Positions 25,951 to 39,200 of a stretch of 64,000 nt of DNA are shown piece after piece. Under the pieces are notes generated by a model that was given only the letters and a program-made list of their open reading frames with translations, was not told the DNA's origin and ran no database searches. Numbering within the stretch: the first letter of the stretch is position 1; each line of letters opens with the position of its first letter. Both the position numbers and the translations under genes were made by a program. Source of the DNA: Lichenostomus cassidix (lineage: Eukaryota > Chordata > Aves > Passeriformes > Meliphagidae); assembly GCA_008360975.2 (NCBI GenBank), contig CM039183.1, positions 84,356,350-84,420,349 of the forward strand, written 5' to 3'.

Positions 25951-27080
25951 TAAAATAAATTGCAGTAGCTTTGGCATCGCTAATGTAAGCTCTCAATTTG
26001 GCTTTCAAAATGATAAGAACTTACACATTTCCAAGAAATGTAATTTATTTGCAAAGCTGTAAGATACTATCAAAACCACTCATTTTTTAATATTTAACAA
26101 TAATGATTCATCAGTAAAACCGTGCTAAAGATCATAACAGTTATTATTAAGACTAAAAGTTCTGTTCATATAACATATATAAAAAAATCCTTTTTGGTTT
26201 TTATTGCCTGTTATGAATAAGACAATTTCCAGTAACAGAGTATCTTGCTATAGAAATATAATGGATGACCTGTTCATGGTGCTTTTTTCTTCATATCAGT
26301 GAAACGTCTGAATTTCACTTTATAAGCAATATTCAACCCATTCTTTCCACTCCTGGGACTGCAGACTCTAAAAAAATCCTATAGAGACTATAAATTCCAG
26401 CATGCTGCACTCCATCTTCATCTTGCTATATCTGTCTAGATCCATAGCTGCTCAGTTCAGGACAGAGAATTTTCAAGGTGCTTTGTTTTCTACATGGATC
26501 TTTTTATAAAAGGTAGGGCAGTAATACTGTTTTATAGAAGATTTTGTTGAGACAAATATCCTAACAGGTTGCAAATGCTGCTTCAGGCAAAGGAGACCTA
26601 ATGTCCATTTTCTTAATGATGAATTACTGAGGTAGTAAGTGTGGTTTTTGCATCCATCTCATTCAAAGAACACACACTCACAGATTATGTACTAAGGAAA
26701 AATTTCAGTGAGATTTTTTAAATGCTGCTCTTGCATATAAAATTTTAGACTAATAAACTGTTGAGCAGTCAGTTAAGTAGGTACTCTGTGGTTTTATCTG
26801 TCTGAAGTACCGGTTAATCAATAGGATGCCAGGAGATCATGATGGAGAATATGCAGAATAGCTCCTGTGTTTTGAAACTCGAGTATAAACTTATGCATTG
26901 TGGATTGAAATGGCTTCCTGTGTGCAGTGCTTTACATCAGCTCTTAAAAAAAGGCAAGTATTAAAGTGAGTGCTGCTTATCAGAATGCTATATAACCTGT
27001 AATTAATGGTTATCAACTCTTGGAATTTAAGCTAGAAAAACGGATATGCTGAGGCATTGCAGCTGTATACTTGACTGAAA

Positions 27081-27097
27081 GTCAGCAATTTGCTGAC
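27081..27097. repeat. 17-bp palindrome
   Basis: GTCAGCAA-T-TTGCTGAC. TCAGCA and TGCTGA are MARE/bZIP-like half sites, but their order is the reverse of a consensus MARE, so a binding function is not supported. Confidence 0.8.
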
Positions 27098-29454
27098 AGT
27101 GAGTAAGATTTTCTTTCCAGCAAAGAATCTAGAAAACAGGCTAAGAGATCTATGCTAACAGTAGTTGTGGAGTTTAAGAAAACCATGCAAGCTGGAAAAA
27201 AGTTTGGTTAGATTGCATTTAGGTTTGCAATGTTTTATTACAGAAAATGCAGCTGAGTGTCTAAACCAGAAACAGGGTCACCTTTAGTCACTAGTGCCTG
27301 CTCACCCTTCCTAGCTGGTATAAAGAGCTACTTGCTTCCAAAGTTTTTTTGAGACTGCTTATGTAACTGCACAAGAACAGTAATAAGACCAGTGGCATTG
27401 GATTTTTTGGCGGGTCATATCTCAGTAGTCTAAGATTTAGGGAGTTCCCTAGCTTTGTCACCAGGAACCTATGGCCCCACTGCTCCTGTGTTCAGCTCAT
27501 CTTGGCGGTTTTTTGGGTTCCTGCCTGCCTACCAGTGCCATAAGTACATCTGTGAGACAATGAATTACCAGGCAAAGAGAAGGAGCTATGGAAAAGTAGG
27601 AATAACTTGTTCCCTCTCTGTTTTTCAACACTACTCCTACCAGCAGCAATGAAAAGAAGGAACTGGAGATTTACTGTTCCTTCTTTGTCTTCACATTCTC
27701 AGAATTTCCTCTTAAGTGCTGTCATCCCCTAACCTATGGGGTCAGATGGAAGACATGGAATGGATAAGCAGGCAAGGTGGAGGTAGAAGACAAGGTTGAT
27801 AATATAGGAGTGGTATCACGTCTGTTTATTAGTGGGGCTAAAATAATTGCTTAATATTGGTTTCCTTATCTTGGTGCTGTTTATGGAAACTGCCCACATG
27901 CATGTGATTTTGCTGCTTCCATCCACCACCACCAAAGAAAATGACACACTTTGTTTATTTTTGTATCTGGCTCCTATACAGAGGAGCAGCAAAAGAAAAA
28001 ATACGATTCCCAGCTGAATTGCATTAGGTCAGCTGCAGTGTCATGTTCTACCACAAGGTTCGAATTAGTAGTGAAAAGTCCTGATCTTCCCTTTCTTCCC
28101 TTTCTTTCCTGATCTTCCTTATCTTAGTGATATCATAAACATGAATATACAGAACTGATGGTAAATAACTTCAAAGATCTTTAAACACCTTGTGATTTAT
28201 TAAGAACCACACAAATTTCAAGTATCTATATAACACAGTCACAATAACTTCACAAGAGTAGACCAAAGATCCATATAAGTTATTTTCTTGCCTTTGACAG
28301 TGGCAAAAAGCCAATGTCTAAGGACGAGTATAAATAGGCAGGAACATAGTGATTCTTGCTCTGAAAGCCTTGCCCAGCCTTTAGCAGTTTTTTTGCCAAA
28401 GGACTAAGCAAAACCAAGACTTTTCTTTCATAAATTTGCTTATTTACCTTTTCAACTTGTGTCCTTTCAGTGCCAAAAAGTTCTGCAAACTGGCCTTCTA
28501 CAGAAAAATTATCTCCTGTATTAATTCTGAATTGGCCAAAATTTGATGTCCTCTAGTTATTTTTGAAGAACCACAAGTGTGTAGATTAAACATCACATTC
28601 TCCAAACCACTCCTGATTTTAAACACTTCTATTGCAAGTAAGTGCACTTGACTCTTTCCCATACTGAAATATCTTGCTTTGTTTACTCACTCATCATACA
28701 GAAATGTTTACCCGGCTTTGTGCACCTCTACAATTTTCCCTTTTTACATAATTATGTTCATCCTTATTGTCACTGTTATTTATATTTGAATAAATTTGAC
28801 GGTATTATGGTCATGTTAATGAACATAAATATTAACATTGTCCAGTAATCTTCTGGTATAAGCATGTCGTAAATTCTCATATCCAACCAGAAAAAAACAT
28901 GGAGTATATTTGAATTTTGAACTCTTTTATCATACATTAATGATTTTTTCTAGATTTTCCTATGTTATAAAGTGTTATCATCCTATCTAACTTAGTCCAG
29001 AAATTGATCAGTCCTGAGGATCATAACTGTTCTTCTAAATACAACCTTTTAGAAAAGCTCTACTGTTTGCATTTCTGTAAGTTGCTTGGTGGTGTTGTAT
29101 GAGGCCTTTGGGTGAGTTGTGATGTGTTGTGTTTAACAAAAGCAGTATTGCAGTATGCCTTACTAGCATTTTTCAGCTTTCGTATGTATTTCATGACAAT
29201 GTCCAAAGCAAAGACATAGTGAGTAATTCTATGGAATGTTAATAAAACATTCTATGGAATGGTTATCAAGAGAATCATCTTATATTCTAAAAATAATTTC
29301 AACATAAGGAATTAGCCAGTGTGTCTTGGAATTGCTCCTTTTTTAAAAGGATAATTTTTTTCCCTCAAATATTCTCTCACTTATGATTTGCTTTCAACTA
29401 CAGCATTTTTAACCTGATTTTTGAAATCATATATTAAACTTCATCAAATCTTAC

Positions 29455-29523
29455 CTGTTGCGCATCTTCCCATTTCTCTTTGTTTTCTTCATCTAAGAGA
29501 TTACTAATGATTTGAAAGAAGTT
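29455..29523 (-). CDS. ADGRB3: ADGRB3 exon: GAIN domain, 23 codons
   Basis: A 69-bp microexon-like exon in phase 0-0, encoding [20 protein letters not shown] followed by AQQ. The acceptor TTTTCAG lies at 29524-29530 and the donor GTAAGA at 29449-29454. It is too short to give a listed open frame. I placed it by searching for the peptide that follows DGVQ in ADGRB3 and by its exact splice sites. It adds one helix to GAIN subdomain A. Because the exon is symmetric, skipping it would keep the frame but remove the helix. Confidence 0.95.
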
Positions 29524-32500
29524 CTGAAAAATCAATTAAATAAAAGACTAAGTAAAATTATTTCAAAGATATAAACTACCACATCCTTAGTCTGACATTA
29601 AGAAAGCTTTCCTTTCTCTACTACAGATGCAGTTTTGCAGCCTATTTTCTGTCAGTGGAAGAGATGATGTAGCACAGTAATACATTAGACTGATAAGAGG
29701 GCACATATTTCATGGTAAATTTTTAATTTTTGGCTGTATAATTAGGTTCCATAGTACCACTTTGTATGAAACAAGAACCCTTTTAAACTTGCTAAATTTT
29801 TATGTGTGATGGTGTTCTATTTGCAAATTACTCTCATTCCAGAAACTAGACAACTACATATTTTGCAAAAATCCAAAGTACATTTAAGAAAACCCCAGTC
29901 TCGGGGTCTTTAGTTTCTATTAAAAATGTGAAAACGATTCTTAATAACCATACATAGGGCATTCAATGGCATTTCATTGGTAAATACTGTTTCAAATCAG
30001 ATGCTTCTTACTTTTATATGTCACACTTGCCTCTATCCCTTTAGGAATTCAAACATAAAAGGTATAAGTAATTTCTGTTTCTTTGACTGTAAGCTCTTAA
30101 TTCTTTTTTTCTGATTCTCCTATTCATTTGAGTATAAGGAAATAAAAAGGCAGGACAATCAGTTACAAATCATACATTTTAAAAATCCCTTTTCTCCAAA
30201 TGTTTGTGGAGCAATATCCTTTCCCAGTTTGTCTGCTCTGTCTAGCAATTTGTATTCCCAACTTCTTCATCCTTAATAGCTAAGAATTTGTGCAGTCTGT
30301 TCTCATCTCTGTACCACATTTTGTGGAGAATGTCAATTTTGTCTACAGCCTGCCAATTATAATTTATCTGTTCGTTCATAAAAGATACATGTAGTTTCCA
30401 GTAACCCCAGCTGAAGAGTGCAATTAAGTTCCCCACAACTTCCAAAAATCTTCAACTGAAATATCAACCATGTGACCCTGCTGGAACTCAGATTAATGGT
30501 CATTACCTCACCTGTACTTACTTTTTAGCCATTTTGGGGTATAAAGAGGACTTTAATAACGTTTCAGCAGGAAGAAACTTTAACTCACTGTTAATGAAAG
30601 TACAAAGGATTTGACTGCACAGTGACTGAACCTGGACTAGAAAAACTTCCATCCTTAGTGTATGGTGGGTATGCTTGAAAAGATGTTAATTTCAAAAGTG
30701 AGATATCACAGATGCTTTAAGTGTTTCGCAACCATATAAGTAAAACATTTTAGGATGCAAAATTGAAGAAAACATGCAAAAACTGATTTTTGACATAATA
30801 ACATTCTTCCAGTCTACCCTAGTCCTAACACTAAGGACTTGACAAAAAAGAGGATTTATCTTTGCCTAATCATTAGAAAGTTATCTATGCTAACTATAAA
30901 GTTCACATGGATAAAAATTTCTTTAACTTGACCAAATTTACTCTAGAGGTCACTGACACTTTGCTGAAATTAGACAAAATAATCTTGTACATTAACGAGG
31001 TGTCAACTCTTCTCACCGAAGTCAGTAGCAAAATATCCATGAGCTTCAGTAACATAACAAACTTAATGAAAAGAAACAAAATAGCTCAGCAAGTTCCTGT
31101 GAAAATTACAAGGAAGCATTTGGAAAAGATGGGAATTAATGATAGGACGTAAAAGTAAAATGTTCTCATGGTTTAATCCAATTTGCAGTGATACTGAAGA
31201 AAACTTGCCAGTCAAGTTGAAGATAAGACAAGTATATATGGCTACATACTGCTTATATACCTGGAATACTTTTTGTCTCTTTCAGACACTCAGTAGCAAA
31301 ATAAAGCACAATGGAAGAAGTTATGTTTGGTTTTTGTCACAAAGGATTTGCCAGTTTACCCAGGCTGGCAAATCACAATTGTGTAAATTGTAAAAGCTAG
31401 CAAAAATGTACATCTTCACTGGTCCTCCACGTAAAATAAACTATACTGGCCAAAGCAGTTTCATGGCACTATAATTACATTTACTGTAAGCCATTGCAAT
31501 TTTGGCGAAGACTTCTCCTAAGTAGAGTCAGCCTTATGAAGATTTTTGCCTGAGGAAAACACTTTTCTAAACATGTTAGTTCTCCACTCTTCCAGAGCAA
31601 AACTGTAGAAATACAGTGGACAGAAATTTTAACTTTAATTTATTAGGGGATCAGTAGCAGTCTAGCTGCAGCAGGATGGAACTCAGTGTGCGATAATTTA
31701 TCATACTAGGGAGTTGTTTTGAAGGTAGTTTTGAATTACATTGCAGACACTGATTCCCCTGCAGTCTAAGCCTTAATTGCGAAAGTATCCATGTCTATGT
31801 AATGAGATCTATCTGAGAGTAGCCTAGATTGTATGAAAATGCTCAGGAGTTTAAAATGTTTCTTGCTGATGATATATCACATGGGTTTGCTAATAATGTT
31901 ATGTGTTAGTTAAATTTTATGTTTATTTTAGTTACAAAAAGCATTAAAATTATCAATAATTGACAGAAATTTATGTGAAAAAGGTTATAAATAATCCTAG
32001 ACTGAAGCACAAACAAAAGATGAGCAATAACATCTAATATGTATTTTTGCACTTGCCGATGAAGTGTAAATTATGTAAATGAACTTAGTAACAAGAATAT
32101 TTTTCTTCTTGAGATATTTTTTTCTCTATTTCTATCCCTGGTTGGTGCCATATTTATGGTAGCAGTGGAGGGTGAAATGTGTGTAGTTTTTTTCAGTCAA
32201 AGTGATTGCTTTTTCAAAGCAATGCCAGTGCTTTGTGAATTAAACACAGATGATCAAATGGATTTGCTGCCTCCATAATGAATAGATATGAGATACACTT
32301 CCAAAATGTGATGGAGGAAGAAGGGTTAAAAATTCTTTGTCCTACTTTGGCTACTCTCTTGTTTATTGCATTAATCCTGAAAAAAAGACCCATTGTCCTT
32401 TGGTAAAATGATTGACAGGTGTGAAGGCTAAATTTTAGAAGCATTATGGATTTGATCTGAGGGTATTACTGCAGTAAACATGACTTCCCTGTAGAATCAA

Positions 32501-32783
32501 GTTTCTTTCATAGCAGGGTTTACATATTACTGAACTGGCCACTGTAGAAAATGTTGGGACAGCCAGAACCAAACTTTTAAGTCTTTTATTTTTGCCCAGG
32601 CTGTTTTGATGGATATGCCAGTTACAGTTGGGAATGGACAATTACATTTTCCTAATTTAATTTCCTTCCTTTCAATTTTTTCTTCTGTAATACAATGGCT
32701 GCAGTTCTCTGTTCCAGTCCAAATTCTTTGACCCTCTCTGCAGGCATAAAGCTGTCATAAATCCTTTTATACAGCCAGAGAAG

Positions 32784-32804
32784 AATTCCTCCCTAGGAGG
32801 AATT
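32784..32804. repeat. Palindrome, 9-bp arms and 3-base centre
   Basis: AATTCCTCC, then CTA, then GGAGGAATT: a perfect inverted repeat. No associated gene or repeat family is seen. It may be chance. Confidence 0.85.
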
Positions 32805-33850
32805 AATAGATAGCCTAGAGTCACCTCCACTTTTGGACTTCAGCATAGGAAATGTGTGTGTGGGAGGGGGAAGGTAGAGGGAAAAAGGATTGGACAATCC
32901 TGTTAAACCCTGTCTGACAGCAATGGCCCCTGTGGCTAATATAAAAGGGATTATATTGATCTAACTTCTTTGAGGAGAAACCTTTTCTCCTGTTGGTTGC
33001 TGCATCAGGGGATTGTACAACTCACTTTGCCATTCTGTCCTGAAATGTAGTTCCTTTCCTGCCATCCTGTCCTTAGAAGGTAGTTCAAGCACTTTTAGAC
33101 CAGTTCTGGATAATGTTCCAAAATGTTGCTTACATTTTGACTTTTAAAAATCCGTATTATCTTCCTGGTAGAATCATTCTCTCTAAGTACAGTGTCCATC
33201 TCATAGCCTCAGTGTACCTACAGAGGGTATTTTACAGAATTCCCATATTAAATGAAAGACCTTGCTTGAAGAAGAATTGAACGACTCTTGTCTTGCAATT
33301 GTTTCTGCTACTGTAGTGATATTTTCAGACACTGATGCAGGACACCTTCTTGTTTAACTAACTGCGTCATACATGGTTATTTCTGTTCCTGACATTGTAT
33401 GTGCAAGTATACATAAATATTGTTGCAAAAAAAGGTTAAAAGAGGCAAAAGTAAAAAGAGTAATGTAATAAATAACTTGGCACTAGATATGCATACCTTA
33501 AAAACTTTATTTTGCTCTTGATATTGTCTGCCTAAACAAGTAGCATTTTCTATGCAGCATATCAGGCAGCAGCACCTTCATTTTGGATAATTAGCTGGAA
33601 AATTTCAAATTTGATCTCACTTTTCTGTTCATTCATTTTGTTATGGAGTCTCTGAATCACAACTTTTGCACTATTCATGAATATTAATACTGGATATAAA
33701 TCAGAGATTATAGGCATTTGAAGGACTATCCAGATGGATACAATGTATGAGAAACACATATATTCAGACATATATACTTTTTCTTTCTCAGTCATAATTC
33801 AAGTGATGTTTTTGCATGGATCTTAAAACATACTGTTGCCCATAATTCAT

Positions 33851-33880
33851 CACCATGCAAAATGACACCATGCAAAATGA
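33851..33880. repeat. 15-bp perfect tandem duplication
   Basis: CACCATGCAAAATGA occurs twice back to back. Each unit contains ATGCAAAA, close to the octamer bound by POU proteins. The pair is flanked by the inverted heptamers CATAATT (33841-33847) and AATTATG (33883-33889). Confidence 0.9.
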
Positions 33881-34929
33881 CAAATTATGACCTTTAAAGG
33901 TTTGAAACCCCACTCATGCTTTTCTGGTAATTTCTTTAAAGCTAAAGTCCATCACCTAAGAAATTCTACTCTTTATCTGGTTCAAAAAATATAATGTAAT
34001 TAGAACACCACATAAAGCTTCTTCATAAAGAAGCTCCAGAGGGATGTGAAAAAAATGTCTTTTCCAAGATATCTCACTTCATCTGTATGCATCTATTCCA
34101 AAGTATGTTTATAATTTATGCTTACCTTTACAAAAATATGTAGGCATGACCTGCATTAATAACTTAATTAGTAATTTATGAAGGATCATTAAACTGTCTT
34201 TTCATAAATATTATACACATCTAACTTCTCAGTATTCTTTTTCAGTAATCTACAGTCTTTGAAAAGTGTCTAGAATTCTCAGATATAGAAGAAACCAATA
34301 CCTTGATCTAGAAGTCCTGAGAAATATTTATTTCAATCAACACTATCGAATGAGTTGTGCAGTGCATTATGTGGAAATAATTATAGTGGTTTTAGCTCTG
34401 ACAGAATTTTATTTGTCCTCTTGTGTAAGGGTTAATCTAACAAGTGAAATAGAAAATTTATATCAAATGCGCTGTCCATCACTCCTGTGCACTTTTAATG
34501 AGCTTTATTTATCTGAAATGAAGAAGCAATGCCAGAATTACATAACATTGTGGATAGATTTTGAAGTGAAATGAACAAGTTTTGAACTGAACTGCAACAA
34601 AGAACACTAGTGAAATGCTTAGTGCCAAAAAATACCAAAACCTCCCATCAATCAGACCAAACTTTAAAGACAAAGATCAGAAATGTTACAAAGGAAGTAT
34701 TTTCCATTTTTCACTGGCTGCATTGGTTTGGATATTTGTCTTAATAAATATAGCTGAGTCTCTTTCCTATTTTATACTTGGATCTTCGTTTTATGTGAAG
34801 AATGCTTATGTCTATCATGCAGGAGACTTTAGTTTCCTTATTGGGTTAAACAGTTGACACACAGTATACTGCGAAACACCGACCACAACCTCATCAATTG
34901 AAACACTACTTTTACAATGTTTCTCTTAC

Positions 34930-35124
34930 CTGCACTCCATCAGATGCAGGGATATAACTTGCTCTTTTAAATGTGTCTGTAACATTTCTGAGAATTTCCA
35001 CAGAAATTAGAAGGTCCCCAGCATAAAAATTTTTCCTCTGTGTTAAATCCAATAGTGTCTTGGTTACTTGGGACATGCCATCACCAGCCAACATCCTCTG
35101 ACCCTTGGCAAGATGCTCTTTAAT
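34930..35124 (-). CDS. ADGRB3: ADGRB3 exon: GAIN domain, subdomain A start
   Basis: A 195-bp, phase 0-0 exon of exactly 65 codons, from [20 protein letters not shown] to YIPASDGVQ. The acceptor GTACAG is at 35125-35130 and the donor GTAAGA at 34924-34929. The peptide is the mainly helical start of the GAIN domain (subdomain A), the fold that surrounds the autoproteolysis site in adhesion GPCRs; the GPS itself lies further downstream, outside the window. RNVTD contains an N-glycosylation sequon. It is the longest exon in the window and looks fully intact. I see almost no difference from the mammalian sequence as I remember it, so strong constraint is likely. Confidence 0.96.
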
Positions 35125-35991
35125 CTGTACCAAAAGAACAAAATTAATATCAGAACCTACTTTACTAAGAAAACAAGTATGATAAACTCTAAACACAGCA
35201 AAAAAATTAAATACTAAAACTGGCAAAAAAAGTTTATCCTGTTAAAGATAGGACAAAAGAGTAGTCTATGATGATAGAAATATTATTTTCATCAGAGAAT
35301 CATCAGTTTTATACTGAAAGCCTCTGAATTTCTTGTGTTTCACACATTTGCTTCTAGGAACTCCATGGGCTGGACTGCAGCTTTAATCTCTTGTCATGAT
35401 GCAGCAAGGAATTGGCCTTCATCAGAGGAACATCTGTGCAACCACGCCTGCCACTCATTTAACAAGTGAGAGCTCTGAAAGGAATAAATGCTAAGGCAGT
35501 ACTTGTTATAATCTAATTTACTATGGGGAAGTAGACCCTTCATCTCTGCCAGCCCAACTTGGCTAGTCAATACAAGAGAAGTGGTTTCGTAGAAAACTGA
35601 TTATGGTGCTCTCTTGTGTAAGCACTAACACAAAGGTGTTGGAACAATCCTGTTTGTTTTTTCCAAGAAATGCAAAATAAATTATGAATAGCTCCTGTGT
35701 ATCTGCCAAAAGAGCATACTTTAGCAGTAGCTCTCCCAGTAGATCTGTTCAGGGCTAGTGATCCAAAACAAATGTGCTAGAAGTGCCCTCCTGATACGAA
35801 GCTGAACTTGTGGATCTGATTAATTCTCAAAGCTGACTCAGCATCCCAAGAAGATGCAGAATGTATCACAAAGACAGGACAAGGCAAGACAAGGCTAAAA
35901 AAAGAGCACATGGGTTAAACAACCTATTTTTAAACATATATAGGAATTTATGCATAAAACGACAAATTCTTCTAAACTGAAAACTAAATTG

Positions 35992-36080
35992 TCACAGAAT
36001 CATAGCATATTCTGAGTTGGAAGGGTTTTAGACAAAAGAGACTTACCCAACACAGACCTCACTCTCAGCAGGAGGGCTCA
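35992..36080 (-). mobile_element. CR1 3' tail fragment
   Basis: CACAGAATCATAGCATATTC, then GAGTTGGAAGGGTTTTAGAC, reads as the reverse complement of a CR1 3' end. Similarity fades within 90 bp. Confidence 0.75.
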
Positions 36081-36197
36081 AAATTCTATGCAATTGCCAA
36101 CTAAAATGCTGTCACAGTCTTCCAAAATGTATCTTCAAATGCTTTTTAACTTGGTCTTATAACTGACATATAGAGGTAAAAATTACTAATGTAACAC

Positions 36198-36250
36198 ACA
36201 GTTGAACTAGATTATATCGAAAGTCTCCTCCAACCTTGATGATTCTATGA
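36198..36250 (+). mobile_element. CR1 3' tail fragment
   Basis: GTTGAACTAGATTATATCGA, then CTCCTCCAACCTTGATGATT and CTATGA, match the last 50 or so bases of a CR1 on the plus strand. No CR1 body is visible upstream. It lies close to a tail fragment of opposite orientation at 35992-36080. Confidence 0.75.
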
Positions 36251-39200
36251 ACATAGGGTAGTGATACAGAAGAAAGAGTGTAAAGATACTTTTTGCCACT
36301 TCCAGATATTCCCAGACACTTTGTGTCAATATGCAGGCGTTCATTATATAAAATAATATATAAGCATACCCTATATAACAAAAGAAGCACAATGTTTGAA
36401 AGGGTTGAAAATAACCCTCATGAAAACAATTTTAAAAAATCAAATAATCCTCTGACATAGGACTTCAAAGCAGCTGGTTGGGTTTTTTTTCATGCTGTTG
36501 GTTCATATTTTGATTACATTCTCAACCAGTCTTCAGATAAACTAGTTATATGTAACACAGCTGAGGCTGGGCAAAGTGGCTGCTTCAGGTTTCCTCCATG
36601 GCCTAATCCATCTTTAAGAGCAGCTGGGGATTGTTATGAACCACAGCTACCTTGAAAAACCCTAGAAACACTTAAGGCTTGGGAGAATACCTGACTGGTG
36701 TATCATGGACTGGGAATGAATCTATTCTATACCATGAGTACAGAGATACAAGCATAATGGTATTATTAATATTTAGGAAAACATCTGTGAGAACTAAGAC
36801 CAATAATTGGTTTGGTTGGTTGGTTGCATTTTTCAAACAAATATTTCAGGAGAAACACCTCCCTTAGTCCTCAGAATATTGCAATACAAAATCAGACAAG
36901 AAGTGTGTTTGCAGAAATAATTTTGTGCAGTTTCTATTCCTTTTAGAAGGAGATTTTTAACATAATTGTTTTAGAAAATAATAGTGAAGAAAAAGGTGTA
37001 TGAATGAAAGGAAATAAATTTCAGTAAATTCAGGAATCAGATATTGTACACATAACATTATGAACTACTTTCTTGGGAACAAGTGAAAGCAAACATAAAC
37101 TTGATTTGTATATTTTCCTGTGAAAATTTTTTGTGAAATCGTGCCATTTGTCTCATTTGCTCACACATTATGTCTCAGTGGCAAGTGAAAAGAGCATCAG
37201 CCAGCACAGTAACACTAAAGAATAGAACTTTTGCTGTACCTTGTCCACCTGTTCCTTACCCCAGAACATATTTCCTTACACCAGAACAGATTTTGAGGAT
37301 TAACAATATTCTGTGTACCTTTAGTAAAGGCCAAAAGACATACAACATAAAAGGCAGTCCATAAAGCTGAGCTCCCAAATCTAACATGTGCCTCAGGATG
37401 TAGTGAGGGAACGGAATCACACAATTTAAAGCCAGGGTTTAAGAGAGAAAAAAAAACCCTATGTTTGCTTAATATCAGTAATAACAGCAATTCATCAGTC
37501 CTCATAAAAACTCTACTGTGCTGTTATATAAACACTGGTAGGAAGGCTGTTGAACTATTTAGCAAGCTATTTTGTAGTGCATTATTTTTCTTTCTTTTGT
37601 TTCATCTGTACTTGCATCTCCCATTTGTTTTTCCCTATTCCTGTGAGGCTTTAAATTCACATTTTAAAGATGGCAGAGGCCAAGCCGTTGATGGTTTTGG
37701 GACATAAAAAGCACACAGAACTCTTCGTATCAGCTGCTTTTGGAATGCAAATAATAAATTGAAATTACCCTATTTTTGACTAGTTTTTATACTTTTGAAC
37801 AAGTAAAACTCTATTTTTAGTAAAACATTTTGCATATCTCTAACAGCAGAAGTGGGAGCTGTAGTATGGCCTTCAGTACTTTCAGGAAGACATTTTGGTT
37901 GCTTTTTGGATGTAGTGATAAAAAAGGTCTATCAAGAGCCCACAGTGTCACAGGACTAAGTTATTACACCTGCTTCAAAAGTAGCTAGCGTTGTGATGCA
38001 GGTGGTTCAAAGTAGCTCAGAATTATTGGCTCTTAAAACCACAGCGCAGTTTGGAACTTTTTTTTTTTTTAAAAATGACATATCCAGAAAGCTCAATTTC
38101 TCAGCCCAAGTACCCTTTCTTCACTCATACACAGCTTCAAAAACACCTTTTTTTTTCATTCTCTCAAGCTCCAACCTAGAAGTTCCTTTCCCTGATTCTT
38201 AGCTACCCCTCCAGGCCCACACTGCGAGTCAGACTAGCAGCATATCCTTAGAAACAGCATAACAAAACAGAAGGTTGGAATGTGTTTAGGTAAGAAAAGT
38301 GGGTGAAAATTTGAGTTAATTAGGAGAATTTTTTTACTAACACCAGCAAGCAATGTACAGGGAAAAATTAACAGCCTCTTTATTATCTGTTTATTACATA
38401 ATGTATTTTCTTCTTGTAAGACAGCTTACAATTCCTGAACATAATTTCAAAATCACAGGCCATTCGCTCAGTTGATGTAAACTGGTGGGATATTATTAAA
38501 GCCACTGAAGATGTTCAGATTAGTATAAATTGAAGGTAGTGAATTATTGCACAACTATCACAATAATCTTTCTGCATGAAAATACAGAATATTCTGATCA
38601 GTAGTTAGTATTATGTCTTTCTCACCATACTGCTTTTTTTTTGTGCTATGGTCACTGTGATCTTATGCACTGCCCAAGAAAGCTATTTTGGTCACCACTC
38701 TAGGTCCTTGTAGTTCTCCATGTGAAGGTCATTTTTTAGTGGTCTAACAGGCAGGCTCATTAAAAATAAAGTTTATGAGCCGAGAGATAGTGAAATGAAG
38801 CAGCTGTTAAACTGACACTTCAGTTGTCAGCCCAGCCTCTAGCTGCCTGCACTATATAGCTTCATACTTGAAAAATTACTGAAATGTTTAACTGGACTTT
38901 GACTCAGGGTCCAACTGCCTTTGTTCCCCGATTTATCAGAAAGTATGATATAATAAAAATGACTCTTTACAAAGTCAGATCCCCTAGGCCTCTGGCATTG
39001 GAGTACAAATTTATTACTGCATAGTAATTACTGCAAACTTAACAGCTAGATGTGTTTTAAAAGGACAGAAAACAATGAACCCTCAAGAAAGCTATAAAAG
39101 ACTGAAAAGAACTATTAATTTGAAGAGTAACTACACCATCAACCATTTCTCATTATGTTTTAAGATGATGCTGGATTCATGGCTAGATATTACTAATGAT

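Larger units (their letters stand above)
24951..29454 (-). other. ADGRB3: Intron within the GAIN region (4,504 bp)
   Basis: It holds one old CR1 fragment at 25469-25950. Other small items are a 17-bp palindrome at 27081-27097 and a repeated 13-mer (ATTCTATGGAATG) near 29228-29262. The stretch 27440-27790 is somewhat richer in G+C than its surroundings but matches nothing I recognise. Confidence 0.78.
29524..34929 (-). other. ADGRB3: Intron within the GAIN region (5,406 bp)
   Basis: AT-rich intron without a recognisable CR1. Small structures are a perfect 15-bp tandem duplication at 33851-33880 and a 9-bp-arm palindrome at 32784-32804. Plus-strand open frames of about 80-100 codons (30907-31152, 31139-31393, 34266-34574, 34615-34857) have AT-driven composition and no recognised domain. 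Confidence 0.78.

Noticed and set aside
28040..28080. GGTTCGAATT resembling a tRNA B box
   Set aside because: No A box, no acceptor stem and no cloverleaf around it.
30907..31393. Two overlapping plus-strand frames that look like a small helical protein
   Set aside because: Composition follows the AT-rich intron and nothing is recognisable; kept only as intron content.
32855..32885. G-quadruplex candidate (GGGAGGGGG … GAGGG)
   Set aside because: Only three clear G runs lie close enough together; a fourth is missing.
34266..34857. Two consecutive plus-strand frames (102 and 80 codons)
   Set aside because: Different frames, AT-driven composition, no splice sites joining them and no recognised domain; expected by chance in 64 kb.
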